Below, piece by piece: positions 22,943 to 33,588 of a stretch of 64,000 bases of DNA. The notes beneath the pieces were generated by a model, which was not told the DNA's origin, searched no databases, and worked only from the letters and a program-made list of their open reading frames with translations. The stretch covers positions 930,001-994,000 of the forward strand of contig AP026538.1 of assembly GCA_026075535.2 (NCBI GenBank), read 5' to 3'. Source of the stretch: Tricholoma matsutake (taxonomy: Eukaryota > Basidiomycota > Agaricomycetes > Agaricales > Tricholomataceae). The position numbers and the translations under genes are program-made. The number at the start of each line of letters is the position of its first letter. The stretch's first letter is position 1.

Positions 22943-23330
22943 CGAGCATGTAGGTAGCACAGTAAAAAAAACAATATACCTCCTACCTTGCAGGATGTGG
23001 AAGGGAAGGGGGTCAGTTAGTAAATGTATCAAATGAATGAAAAAAACCCTCCCACACTTGAAGTGGGAGGGGGTGGTGTCATCATCCATCTGTTGCCAGT
23101 GTCCCTCATCATTGTCGTCCCTCATCTCCTAGCCGCTGCCATTGCTGGTGTCATTGTCATTGTCCTAGTCATCATGGTGGCCATTGTCACCACTGTCCTT
23201 GTCCTTGTCATTGAGCTGTCGCCATCATCCTTGTCATTGCTGGTCGTTGTTGTCATGTTGGCCCCATTGGTGATGTGGCCTATGAGCGCAGGGCAGAGGC
23301 AGCTGGGTGTCATTAAGACCTGTTACCACC

Positions 23331-23350
23331 CTGTGAGCAGATGCTCACAG
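23331..23350. repeat. Short palindrome, 4-nt loop (copy 2)
   Basis: CTGTGAGC-AGAT-GCTCACAG: an 8-bp perfect stem, followed by GCGGTGG as is copy 3. Confidence 0.8.
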
Positions 23351-23476
23351 CGGTGGTGTAGGGCGCAGGTGTGGGGTGTTGGTTCAGGCCTCGTTGCTAC
23401 CAGTAAGTAAGAACCTGATAAAGAAAGTAGGAAAGTTAGTTGAAAAAAGAAAGAATGTTCAAACTTACCAGGGGCT

Positions 23477-23799
23477 AGTGTTGCCATGGCTTGAGCCGCA
23501 TTTTTTGCTATCTTGGGAAATAAATCACTAAAATATTTGAGGAGCTAGATCCCATCAAAAGCCAAGGGGTTTCCTGCCAACTCTAAGCAATCAGAGAAGT
23601 GGTTCCTGAGATATTCTGGTGGCTTTGACATGGCTCAAGCCAAGCCATTTCAAAGCCACCAGAATATCTCAGGAACTGCTTCTCCGATTGCTTAGAGTTG
23701 GCAGGAGACCCCTAGGCTTTTGATGGTATCTAGCTCCTCAAATATTTTAGTGATTTTACGTAATTTATTTCCCAAGATAGCAAAAACTGTGGCTCAAGC
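23477..23799. mobile_element. Foldback element nested in the hAT element
   Basis: Two arms of about 160 bp: TTGAGCCGCATTTTTTGC onward on the left, and its diverged complement ending GGCTCAAGCC on the right. Almost no loop separates them (centre near 23635). Candidate 9-bp duplication ACCAGGGGC (23468-23476) and ACCTGGGGC (23800-23808). It is therefore nested inside a hAT element inside a copia LTR. MULE-like by duplication length; exact edges are uncertain. Confidence 0.65.
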
Positions 23800-23871
23800 C
23801 AACCTGGGGCCCATTTCGTTCTTTTGGCTCTACTCGTCATTAGCCCCTGTGTTGTTGCTCTGTCATCCACC

Positions 23872-23891
23872 CTGCAAGCAGGGGCTTGCAG
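23872..23891. repeat. Short palindrome, 4-nt loop (copy 3)
   Basis: CTGCAAGC-AGGG-GCTTGCAG. Compared with copy 2, two stem pairs have changed on both sides, so the stem is kept. Confidence 0.8.
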
Positions 23892-24852
23892 CGGTGGCAT
23901 ATGCAGGTGGATGTGGGTGCCATGTTGGTGCTGTCTCGTTGTAGAGCCTAAAAAGGAAAAGAACAGATTAGTTAGTTGAAAAAAGAATATCAAAAACCAT
24001 TACCTGGGGCCTAAATGACAGCTGTCATCATTTGGGCCCATGCTTGGGAGCGTTATCTGATGGGGGAGTGGTAACGACAGTGGTTGTTGATGTTGACATA
24101 GCATGGCAGTGGTAAATGAAAGTAGCACCACATTTTCATTTGGGTGTGCAAATATGACCAAATGGTCCATGTGCAGCCTCAGGGTATATAAACCCTTACT
24201 TTTCATGTTCTTTTCTCTTGGGTATGCCCATTATTATGCTTTATTTTAGTTATTATGAATCTACATTTAATTAAATTACATATAGTGTAGTAAATAAATG
24301 TATGGACTAGGAGTCGGTTTGAACCAGTTAGAACCGGTTTCCATCAGTTTTAAATAAATATAAATTCAGTGCAACTGCAACTGATAGGCTAAGGAAATGA
24401 GAGCAACCGCAACTGCAAAAAGACTGAACTGCAGTTCAGTTTGGTCCAGTTTCGGTTTTTTTCCGGTTTGATGAACCAGACTTTCAAACACTATGTATTC
24501 CCCTATACTACAATGTACCTATGTTGTGATCTATAAATACATTGTGTTCTATTTTTATATGTGATGTGCTAGTGTTGCGCTAATGTGATGCGCTAGGATT
24601 GACTATCCCAACACATCAGGAAAATGGTTGAAACCTCTGTAGGGCTACAGAGCCTGTAGAGGCATGGTAGGTATGTAGGTTAGTCCCAGATATGGAGGTA
24701 CCAGTAGGTATGACATTAGGTACATAGGTCATTGTAGGCAGCCATAGGAAATGACTTTCATAGGCTCTTAGGACTTGTAGGCAGCATAGGCAGTCAAAGC
24801 ATGTATATAAAATCTTGTAAAAAAATGACATCAGGGTGCCAGGGTTCTACTA

Positions 24853-26937
24853 CTCATCAGCATCTGATAATACCAAATCCACCCACTTCCTCTTTGCAGC
24901 CTCTACATCAGCATCCTCTAACTCCATGACCATTGAGAGGGGCTTAGCTAAGACTTTTGCATGCTTCCTGTGAGTGATACAAGTGACCATTAGAGGAATT
25001 TGGACATTCAAGTTGAGGACACATACCTCGCATTCCTCAGGAAATGTTCACATAGATGGGGGATAATCTTTGCATCCTTGGTCTTTGCCTTAAAGTCCTT
25101 GAGTCTGTTGAGGTGTTGCATGAACTTCAGCTGATATATTGTTGATGAAAACTGGACATCTTAATGTTTGCCTCATCAAGGCAGCATTCTACCTAACAAA
25201 ACAATACCAGAATTAGTAAGTCATAGAGGTGTGGAATCAGGTGCATACTACAGTAAAAACAATAGCAATAGTTACCAAGGGAATTCCCCCATCTGAGAAT
25301 TTGGGGTATGCCATCATCAGTTTTGTTCCAGAACCAAGCCTTGTTGATGACAGCTTGTACAATCAGATGACGATAGATCCCAGTGCACTCAATGGAATCC
25401 TAGCATGATACATTAGCAAGAAGATATCAAAGGGCTAAGGCTAACCTTGTACACAAAGCCAAAGCACTCCATAACATCTTCGACCTTGTTCCTGTTCATG
25501 TGATTTCCCTTTTCAACACTGAGCCCATACAGGGACTCAACGAGAGGTTTTGCAACCGTTTTGATGTGGCCATTAGTTTGGGAGGCATCTGATGTAATCT
25601 ATGACAGGTCCATCAAAGTTGTGATCATGAGGGTTAATGTGAAAGTGAACCACTTTTAAATGATCTTCTTCAAAGTCCATGCTCACTTTCCACTCTGAGC
25701 AAGCCCTCATAAATTTGCTGAAGGCTGAGTCACAATCTTCAAGTCAGCTAGGGAATGGATTCAAGGTGTTAATGTCAACACAATACATGCCTATCACATC
25801 CTCGAGAAGGCCTTTAGAGAGGTCATCAAAGTCAGCTATGCGAGCTCTGCCTCTGGACCCAGCTGTCCTGGTACAAGCACTCTTGATAACAGTCATGGTA
25901 TCAGCATCAGCCCTAGGAGGTGGGACTTTTGAATGCCAAGGGAAGTCAGCTCTGAATCAGAAGGCTGTTGGTCATTGAGTATATGGCCAGGCAATGAAAA
26001 TTGTTCAAGATCTGGGTGTGTGTCTGGATAGTAGTAACATGCTGGCTCTTTGTAAGGTGTCATGCCAAGCTGTTGGCATGTTTCAAACTCATCATCGCTG
26101 ACTACTCATGATCAATGTTAGTGGTTGTATAATGACTCAGATATAAAATAGAAACTCTGCATCCTCATGATGTTTGTCATGAGAGTAGTAAGCCCCATCA
26201 CCATGCCCATAGTAAGACTGAGCTTGAGGTGTATAGGGATCAGATGCATGGAGCTCATCAGGAGCACATTGCTGAACTGGTGCATATTGTTGAGTCAGTG
26301 CATGCTGCTGGGTGGGTACATGTTGAAGTTCCTTTGGTTGAGTCTGTTGTAGTGGCCATTTGTTGATATCCTGAGACTGAGCAGCTGGTGGAGACATATG
26401 TTCTTGCTCCATCATGACAGGCACAGGCCAGGGAGTCAGGCCAGGGACATGGCAAACCAGAGCTCTTCGAGGTTGGTCACTAGACACAGGCTATGATATT
26501 ATCATTAGCAGATAACTGGCAATGGCACTAAAAGATTAATACCACTGGTGTTCCAACAGCACTCTTAGGCTCATTCTCCTGGTCATCCACATTACAAACC
26601 AAAGTGCATCCATTGCAAATGACTGTTTTGATAAGGGGCAGAAGAGTAACACTAGAGAACTAACAAATAAAACCAATTCAGCAAAAATGATTCTGAAAAA
26701 TGAGTTGGAGCATTGGGTACTTACAAACATATCTTCTTCTTTGTATTCACTCTCTCCGTCATCTGTAGTGACACCATTTATATTGTACTCAGCTGGAATA
26801 AAATAAAATAACTCATGTTTGTGGTGCAGGATGGGGTCTGGGGCAAATCCCATGTGTTCTTCTAATTCCTGCTCAGCTCGCAGCACAGCTACATACTTCT
26901 TTGGTTGTGTGGCATCTGCTTTGGTTACCTGTTGCAT
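24853..26937 (-). pseudogene. Decayed DUF6532-like gene
   Basis: The minus-strand N-terminal exons (26937-26536, 26487-26137) are Gln/Pro/His-rich linkers. The body contains [13 protein letters not shown], then TVAKPLVESLYGLS, DVMECFGFVYK, and after a GT-AG intron (about 25445-25400) IECTGIYRHLIVQAVINKAW with NKTDDG. It continues with VECCLDEA and a final pair of exons joined across about 25046-24988 (IIPHLCEHFLRNAR with KHAKVLAKPLSMVMELEDAD) to a TAG near 24853. This series matches the DUF6532 domain common in basidiomycetes, whose function is unknown. Stops and frame changes, for example near 25770 and 25590, show decay, although several splice sites survive. Confidence 0.6.
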
Positions 26938-27608
26938 GACTGTGGGAAAATCAATAATTCAATAATTTTCGCAGTTCAACAACATACTCAAGTACATACC
27001 ATTCTCTATCTGCTTGCTGGAGTAAGTGCACTGATGTTAGTGTTTCAAGGTTCAGTCCATAGGACTGAAGACTGAACCAGACCGAACCGTGGTCCATGGT
27101 TCAGTCCAGTCCATTTTTCTGAAAAAGTGAGCAACTGAAACTGCAGTTTGGTTAACGATTAACTCATTTCAAAAACATTCAAAAACTGTTATAAAACCAG
27201 TTGTAACTGGTTGTAACCGGTCTTTCACACTTAGATTATATACCCTATAAAATAATAAAAGTAATGTATAATAAGCTACCTATGAGGGGGGATTGCTTGC
27301 GAATTGGTGGGGTTTATATATGTTGCAGGGGTTGTACATATTTGTTCACAGTAAATGAACACATATGTATTGTTTTCATCATGTGTTGATGTGTTTGTTT
27401 ACACAAAAAATAAAAGTGGCACCATTTGTGAGACACCCATGACCACACAAACACACAACCACAAAGCAAGGGGCCCAAACGACGAACAAACATCATTTGG
27501 GCCCCTGGGTATGTTCCTTTTACTTGATTTCTTTCTTTTACTAATTCACTAACTAATATTTCTTCATTTAGTTTCTTGCCTGTTAATAATGACCCCTACC
27601 CATGCCTG

Positions 27609-27628
27609 CTGTGAGCCTCTGCTCACAG
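27609..27628. repeat. Short palindrome, 4-nt loop (copy 4)
   Basis: CTGTGAGC-CTCT-GCTCACAG: same stem as copy 2 with a different loop. Confidence 0.8.
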
Positions 27629-27973
27629 GGGCACAATGGGCCCTGTTTCTGGACAACAATGGCATGGAGATGCTGCATCACACAGCACCACCACCCTGCC
27701 TGCAAGCCACTGCTCATAGAGGGATATGGAGGTGCTGATGATGATGAAATGAACAGCAATGACAACAAGCCACAGCAACAACAAACAGCAGCATCGACGA
27801 ATGGCAGCAACAATGAATGGCAGCAACAATGAATGGCAACAACAACAAACAGCAGCAACAACTGACAGTGCCAACACCAGACCCCCACCCTCACTATAAA
27901 TGCGAGAGGGTGGGGCTATTTCTTTTCATTTTCATTTTCAATCTTTCATTCTGTATGTAGCTACACTGCATCG

Positions 27974-27993
27974 CTACAAGCAACTGCTCGCAG
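27974..27993. repeat. Short palindrome, decayed (copy 5)
   Basis: CTACAAGC-AACT-GCTCGCAG. The left arm differs from the complement of the right arm by two G-to-A changes. Confidence 0.55.
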
Positions 27994-28149
27994 GATACTT
28001 ATGTATTTATTTTATTTTGTATACACAATTATATTTAGTTAGCTGTGAAAAAATGGGGGGAAAAGTGGTTAAAACCAGTTTTTTGGACCATAACTGAACC
28101 AATTAGGACTGGTCCTATCAGTTTGGTTACGGTCCATGTCACTTGGGCT

Positions 28150-28550
28150 TGTTAGGGCGACACCCACTATCTGCTAGCTAAGACCGTGCGGGTTCTCTAC
28201 ACAAGAAGGGGGCGGGATCTGTGCTCGTGATGGGGGAATTGATGGTTTTGATGTGAGGGGTTATTAATAGGTGAGTTTGTTGAGATAGGCCTTTCACACC
28301 GAAAACGTAGGTGGAATACCTAAGAGAACACAACTGGGGTCCCCTAGGCATATATTTAGGGTTTATATACTATGTTACACATATTGTACATTGTTGTTAT
28401 CGATGCACTCGTACATGCGCGTACATTTTGATGTGTGCGAAATAAAATTCTCACGCTATCAAAGTGTAGCGTCATTTGGTGTCATGTAGCGTAATTCGAC
28501 ATAATAAAATAAAATGAAATTTTATTAGGTAATGGGGTGGTTTCCTAACA
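28150..28550 (-). repeat. 3' LTR of gypsy 2
   Basis: 401 bp, TGTTAGGGCG to TTTCCTAACA, matching the solo LTR at 14981-15382. Confidence 0.9.
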
Positions 28551-28561
28551 TTACCCCCCTT

Positions 28562-31150
28562 TTATGCCTTGACTTCCAGGCGAGAAAATATTATGTTTGT
28601 CCCCTCTGTGAAATTTTGGTGAGGCCGGAATTTCATCCCCTCATACACCATTCTCGCAATGCGATGCGGAGCATTTGGATTACGTTTAAAGAATTGGGCG
28701 ATTGTGTTACACGCTTGCTTACAATTCTCTTCAGGTTCCCACAAATTATTTTTGTTGGTATAGTTTTTCCACTTTATTAAGAACTCCAATTTGTTCCGTC
28801 GAAGACGTGAGTCTAGAATTTCTTCAACTATGTATTCTGGAGCACCTTCTACTATTATCGGAGGTTGCAGAGTAGTTTGTTGGCCAGGAATAGTGGGCGG
28901 GCAGTAAGGGCGTAGGTGGGATACATTAATCTCGGGATCAATCTTGAATGATCGGGGTAATTTTAGCACTACTGCATTAGGCGAGATTACTTTAGAGATG
29001 GCATATGGGCCAACTTGTTTTTCCGTAAGTTTCCTCGAAGGTTGTGGAATATTCAGGTCCTTGGTACTTAGCCATACCAAGTCACCAACTTTGTACTCTG
29101 GAGCGCGTGCTCGAGTACGATCTGCATGTCGCATCATGTCATCACGTGCTTTCTTCAATGCTGCCTCTGCTTCCTCTTGTACCCTTTGCATCTTAGATAC
29201 AAAATCTTCTACCAACTGTACTTTGACTTCCCTTCTGGGTTCTACTCCCATGCGAGGATGATATACATAATTCACAAAAAAGGGTGACATACAAGTAGCC
29301 AAATGGAATTTGTTATTGTGGGAAAATTCGGCAATTGCCAACCATTCGGGCCAGTCGGTTTGTCGGTAGTTGACAAACATACGTAGGTACTGCTCCAACT
29401 CCTGATTCATTCTCTCTGTCTGCCCATCAGTCTGTGGGTGATATGCCGTAGATAATTTAGTTTGAATTCCCAATATGTTGTTTAGTTCTCGCATAAATGC
29501 GGAAGCAAATTGTGGTCCGCGATCGGAGATAATGGTATCGGGTAACCCATGTAACTGCCTTACCTGATTTAGATAGAGGCACGCCAAGCCCAATGATGAG
29601 GTTTCTGTAGTAGTAGGAATAATATGGACCTCCTTTGTAAAGTGGTCACATACCACAAATATTGCATCATACCCTTGAGCCTCAGGTAATCCGGTAATAA
29701 AATCCACAGATATATCTTGCCACGGCGCTTTAGGTATAGGGTTTGGCATTAATTTTCCTGCAGGTTTCTCTGGAAATTTCTTCCCCCTCATGCACGTATC
29801 ACATCCATCCACATACCCCAACACATACTTCAAAATTCCGGGCCACCAATAATTTCTCATTACTAATTCCAATGTCTCCAATCTTCCTGGGTGTCTGGCA
29901 ATCAGCGTATTGTGATGTAACCAGACGATCTCCCTTCGCAAATCCTGATCCTTTGGTACATACACTTTTCCTCAAAACAACACCAACCCTTGTTCCTCAG
30001 CCCATTCATCTCCTTTGATATTACCTTTCTTCTCTCCCTTCAGAGCTTTCATGGCTTCCACTACTTCATCGTCCATTTCCAAACATTGTCTAATTTTAGA
30101 CAACATTTCCGTTTCCGAGCTATCTATTAATAGATGCCCTTGATGCATAGTGCAAATGTGAAAGTATTTGGGTTTGAGTAAGGTAACATTTTTATTGTCC
30201 TCCTCCACCCCCCTTTTATGATCAATACGTCTGGATAATGCATCTGCTTTCCTCATTAAGCTTCCTGCTTTGTGGACCAAATGAAAGTTGAAACGCGATA
30301 GGAATAGTGCCCAACACGCTTGCCAGTGATTAAGCTTTTTAGCAGACATAAAGTATTGCAGATTTTGATGATCTGTCCAGATCTCAATCTGATGCATACA
30401 TCCCTCCAAATAATGCCTCCACGCCTCCAATGCTCATATTATCCCCAACATCTCTTTGTCATGCACATCATAATTCCTCTCCACATCATTCAACCCTTTT
30501 GACAAGTATGCACAAGGATGCCATTTGTCATCTTCACACAGCATTGATAATACCACTCCAGTAGCAAAATTGGATGCATTGGATTCCACTCACAAAGGGT
30601 GTGTGAAATCTACTGGGGCTAATATTGGTCCCTCCACAAACTTCCTCTTCAACTCCTCAAACACTGTCTGCTGCTGCTCTCCCCACCTCCATACTACTCC
30701 CTTTTGCATAAGGTTATGTAAGGGTGCAGCAATTTTAGAAAAATTGTGCACAAAGCAATGATAATAATTTGGGAGTCCCAAGAAAGCTTGAACCTCCTTG
30801 ACACGGGTGGGCGCAGGCCAATCTGTGATCACCTGTACCTTGATCAGATCCATTTTGATCCCGTCAGGGCTGATCAATAATCCTAGGAACTCAATCTCGC
30901 TTGCCCCAAACACACACTTCTCTGGTTTCAAAAATAGATCATTCTCCACCAACCTCCATAACACCTCCTGTACTATTATTGCCTCATGATTTTCTTCATC
31001 CTCTGTGAATATCAGAATGTCATCAATAAATATTATTACCACACCTTTGTCTATTATGTCCTTGAAAATGTTGTTCATCATATTTTGAAAGGTCAGGGGA
31101 CTATTAGTCATCCCAAAAAACATGACAAGCGGCTTGAAGGATCCTCGACG
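28562..31150 (-). pseudogene. Gypsy 2 pol: RT, RNase H, integrase, chromodomain
   Basis: RT (about 31150-30590) keeps FIDDILIFTEDEENHE and EKCVFGASEIEFLGLLIS. RNase H (30430-29972) has [16 protein letters not shown] at 30436-30434 lies where Arg precedes [11 protein letters not shown]. The integrase (29965-28562) is one open stretch of 467 codons. It holds HHCC finger residues (around NYWWPGILKYV and CDTCMRGKK) and the D-D-E residues in VDFITGLPEAQGYDA, IISDRGPQFAS and DGQTERMNQEL. The chromodomain has PEYIVEEILDSR and FLIKWKNY. Integrase catalytic residues are intact here, unlike gypsy 1. Confidence 0.88.
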
Positions 31151-31351
31151 CATGTTATGATTTGATGTTATGATTTGTCTACAGGAACCCGCAAGTACGG
31201 GTAGTTCATTTTTTCTTATTCGACTCGACTCTCTTCCGATGGAAGACACCTTGACGCAAGGTGACTCCATGCACCCAAACCCACTCTCACATGTGCCGTG
31301 GTATGACACCCCCTCTACATGAGGTCCATGACATTGGACCCTCACAATCGA

Positions 31352-31495
31352 CATGCTGCGCTGCAGCATGTCCTTGACACCAGATCCTTGACATCGGACG
31401 CCTCATGCCAGGCATGAGGCTATTCTCTTATTGTTCTCTGATATGCTGCGCCGCAGCACTCCTTGACATCGGACGCCTCATGCGAGGCATGAGGC
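31352..31495. repeat. Duplicated palindromic block in the gypsy 3 LTR
   Basis: Two copies of a unit consisting of a TGCTGCGC(C/T)GCAGCA palindrome, then CTTGACATCGGAC, then GCCTCATGC-NAG-GCATGAGGC (31400-31420 and 31475-31495). Position upstream of the TATA box suggests promoter elements or protein-binding sites. Confidence 0.7.
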
Positions 31496-31576
31496 CTATT
31501 GTCTCTATTGTTCTTGTCTATATTTACCTGATAAGCATCTCACTTTCTGATTGGATGATAGATAGTCCTAGAACAG

Positions 31577-31584
31577 TATATAAG
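31577..31584 (+). promoter_or_regulatory. Probable TATA box of gypsy 3 LTR
   Basis: TATATAAG in an otherwise mixed sequence, about 80 bp before the hairpin array, as expected for the U3/R boundary. Confidence 0.55.
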
Positions 31585-31659
31585 CTGTAGCTACACTCTG
31601 TGTATTCTCCAGCTTGACCTAATTCAACCAACGGTCTTAGACTCAACCAGAACACTCAA

Positions 31660-31908
31660 CAACTAAGGAAGTCCCTTAGTTGTGATACACTCAAACTCAA
31701 CAGCTTAGGAAGCCCCTAGCTGTGATAACCCAAACTTGACAGTTGGAAAGCCTCCAACTGTAATACACGAACAAATGATCTACTCAGAAAGCCTCTGAGT
31801 ACGGATAACCATGACTACTTGAGGAAGTACCCAAGTGAAGGCAGGAAGCCTGATACACTAGGAAGGTCTCCTAGTGCGATACTGATACAGTTGGAAAGCC
31901 TCCAACTG
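31660..31908 (+). ncRNA. Array of seven or eight hairpins with a shared loop
   Basis: Hairpins at 31660-31682, 31701-31722, 31739-31761, 31781-31801, 31816-31835, (short) 31841-31852, 31856-31876 and 31888-31908. Stems of 7-8 bp differ in sequence (for example CAACTAAG/CTTAGTTG, ACAGTTGG/CCAACTGT, TACTCAG/CTGAGTA, CACTAGGA/TCCTAGTG). The loops share AAAGCCT or GAAG-type purine-rich sequence, and each hairpin is followed by a (T/C)GATAC-like spacer. Different stems with kept pairing argue for a selected RNA structure in the transcribed leader. The function (packaging, translation or primer annealing) is unknown. Confidence 0.65.
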
Positions 31909-32242
31909 CGACACACGAAACCAAGGCTGAGTCGAGACCTATAGTCTTAACAAAAGGTCAAGCTGATCCACAAAGTCCACCTACCTAGGTGCAGACACAA
32001 TGTCTTTCAGACAAAGCCCAGATAGACCTCCAACAGGAGCATCAACATCAGGAAGAACCTTGTGGTACAGATACCAAGGTTGACTAGTACGATACTCAGA
32101 ACCAGCACAAAGGTGGTTCTCGAAGCAAACAGAAGATGAGGAACCAAGATACCTCACTGAAGAAGACTTCAGATCGACAAGCAAAGAAGAAACCCCAGAA
32201 CAAGACCCATTCTCCTTATCCAACGACGACATCCCCGATAAC

Positions 32243-33540
32243 ATGTCTACCGAACCCACCGCATCTACCAAGGAGATTAGAATCCGAACCCCCTCTGACT
32301 TCACAGGGGACTGAGTGAGAACTGCAAAGTTCTTGCAAGAAGTGAAACTCTATCTGAGAGTAAATCACGGAATCTATGACACAGATGAAAAGAAAATCAT
32401 CTTTGCATTGTTGTTCATGAATGGAGGAACCGCCGCACCCTGGGCACAGACATGGGCAGAAAAAGAAGACCTAGGGACATGGTCAACCTTCAAAACGGCA
32501 CTCAAAGTAGTGTTCACCCTGATTGATGAAGCTGGCAGAGCCAGAACTGAAATGAAAACACTGAAGCAGGGACAGGACCTGGAGGATTACATTGCGCAAT
32601 TCCGAATCCTGCGAGAGAAGGCAGGGATCAATGACGATACCGCCCTGATCGAACTCTTCATGGACGGGTTAAACCCCAAGCTCCTTGAAAGAGTATTCAA
32701 CATGGAAATGATCCCCACAACCCTTGAGGGGATTATCAATGCTGCCTCCAAGTACAATGGGCAATGGAGGAGAGCAAAGGCTATAACCAGGAAAGCACAG
32801 GAAGCCTTGGCAAAAAGGCTACCCAACTCCAAGACAAAAGAAGGCCCGCTCGAGATCAACTGACTCTCCAACACAGAGAGGATTGAGCACATGAAGAAGG
32901 GATTATGCTTCGTGTGCCACCAACCAGGACACAGAGCAACCAAACATAAGAAAGGGGAGACAAGGACCGAGGACCGGCCCTTCCCAAAGAACAAAGGCAG
33001 AGAAGCCTACTCGAAGATCCGAGTGATCATGAAAGAACTCGACGAAGAAGGAAAGGAGAAAGCTCTCGCCTTAATAGGGGACGAGGGTTTTGAAAGAGGT
33101 GGCCTGCCTTGATGCCAGGTACCACCGAACTCTCTGTCTGCTCTGTATTACTAGCCACTTTGAAGAATCAATCTATGCATTTAGATATCAAAGTGCTAGG
33201 AGCAGGCAGAGGGAAAGCCGTTGAAACCGAAGCCCTACTCGACTCAGGAGCAGGAGGAATATTCATGAGCCACGAATTCACAAAAAGTGGGGGATTTGAA
33301 CTACACCCCCTGGAAAGGACAATCAGGGTCAAGAACGTAGATGGAACCCCAAACAAGAAAGGGGAGATCTCCCACTACACCAAAGGATTCTTAATGATCA
33401 ATGGAAGATCGTTCCTGACAACCTTCCTCATAGCAGGATTAGGGAAAGAATCAGTTATCCTGGGTCTGCCATGGCTCAGAAGAATCAACCCAGTGATCAA
33501 CTGGAGAATTGGAACCTTCCAATTCCAAATGACCAACTGA
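32243..33540 (+). pseudogene. Gypsy 3 gag and protease
   Basis: Gag from ATG 32243 (MSTEPTASTKEIRIRTPSDF) reads through a TGA at 32312-32314 into RTAKFLQEVKLYL, then the capsid motif (DLEDYIAQFRILREKAGI, LFMDGLNPKLLERVF). A TGA lies at 32861-32863. The knuckle at about 32912 reads CFVCHQPGHRATKH, a CCHH variant of CCHC. A TGA at 33110-33112 precedes the protease, which keeps ALLDSGAGGIFMS and VILGLPWLRRINPVINW and ends at a TGA (33538-33540). All stops are TGA in one continuous domain order, so the ancestral frame was probably one polyprotein. Confidence 0.82.
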
Positions 33541-33588
33541 ACCCACCCAGGATTCTCATTTGGGAAAGGGAAAACCCTCATCAGAAGG

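Larger units (their letters stand above)
22669..24493. mobile_element. hAT-like non-autonomous element
   Basis: 1825 bp. Termini are TAGTGTTTGAAGGTCCGGTT and, reversed from the right, TAGTGTTTGAAAGTCTGGTT. Flanks are CGTATTCC (22661-22668) and TGTATTCC (24494-24501), an 8-bp duplication with one C-to-T change at CpG. Subterminal GGTTC/GAACC and ACTGGTT motifs are dense for about 200 bp at each end, as expected for hAT. The interior holds three 4-nt-loop palindromes and a nested 0.3-kb foldback. No transposase is seen. Confidence 0.82.
17371..24613 (-). mobile_element. Ty1/copia element, carrying two later insertions
   Basis: Bracketed by a 204-bp LTR at 17371-17574 and a matching LTR at 22588-24613 that is interrupted by a hAT element. 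Both ends are flanked by CATCA (17366-17370 and 24614-24618). The minus strand carries gag, zinc knuckle, protease, integrase, RT and RNase H in copia order (integrase before RT). A purine tract (minus CAGGGGGAG) abuts the 3' LTR at 17575-17583. A primer site like the initiator-Met tRNA anticodon region abuts the 5' LTR. It is inactive: stops, frameshifts, and two catalytic Asp-to-Asn changes. Confidence 0.9.
22588..24613 (-). repeat. 5' LTR of copia, split by a hAT insertion
   Basis: LTR pieces 22588-22668 and 24494-24613 align end to end with the intact 3' LTR. Between them lies a 1.8-kb element plus its 8-bp duplication. Confidence 0.87.
27038..28149. mobile_element. hAT-like element, right end lost
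   Basis: The left terminus TAGTGTTTCAAGGTTC at 27038 is followed by dense GGTTCAGTCC/GACCGAACC subterminal motifs, as in the element at 22669. The interior carries 4-nt-loop palindromes and a GGGGCCCAAACGA/TCATTTGGGCCCC pair also resembling that element. The right terminus is missing: similarity of composition continues to the gypsy 2 LTR at 28150, which presumably truncated it. Left flank is ACTGATGT; no partner duplication was found. Confidence 0.6.
28150..31152 (-). mobile_element. Ty3/gypsy chromovirus 2, 3' half only
   Basis: The 3' LTR (28150-28550), a purine tract (minus AAAAGGGGGGTAA at about 28563-28551), and pol up to the middle of RT. At about 31152 the RT sequence (RRGSFKPLVMFFGM) stops abruptly against the 5' LTR of gypsy 3. 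Gag, protease and the 5' LTR are missing. Confidence 0.88.
31153..31952 (+). repeat. 5' LTR of gypsy 3 (single copy, edges inferred)
   Basis: Begins TGTTATGATTTG (a second copy of this 12-mer starts at 31166) and probably ends TCTTAACA at 31952. There is no second LTR to fix the ends. It contains a duplicated palindromic U3 block (31352-31495), a TATATAAG box at 31577 and the hairpin array at 31660-31908. Confidence 0.6.

Noticed and set aside
31660..31908. Regularly spaced repeats suggesting a CRISPR array
   Set aside because: Repeat units are hairpins with different stems, spacing is irregular, there are no cas genes, and the setting is a fungal retrotransposon leader.
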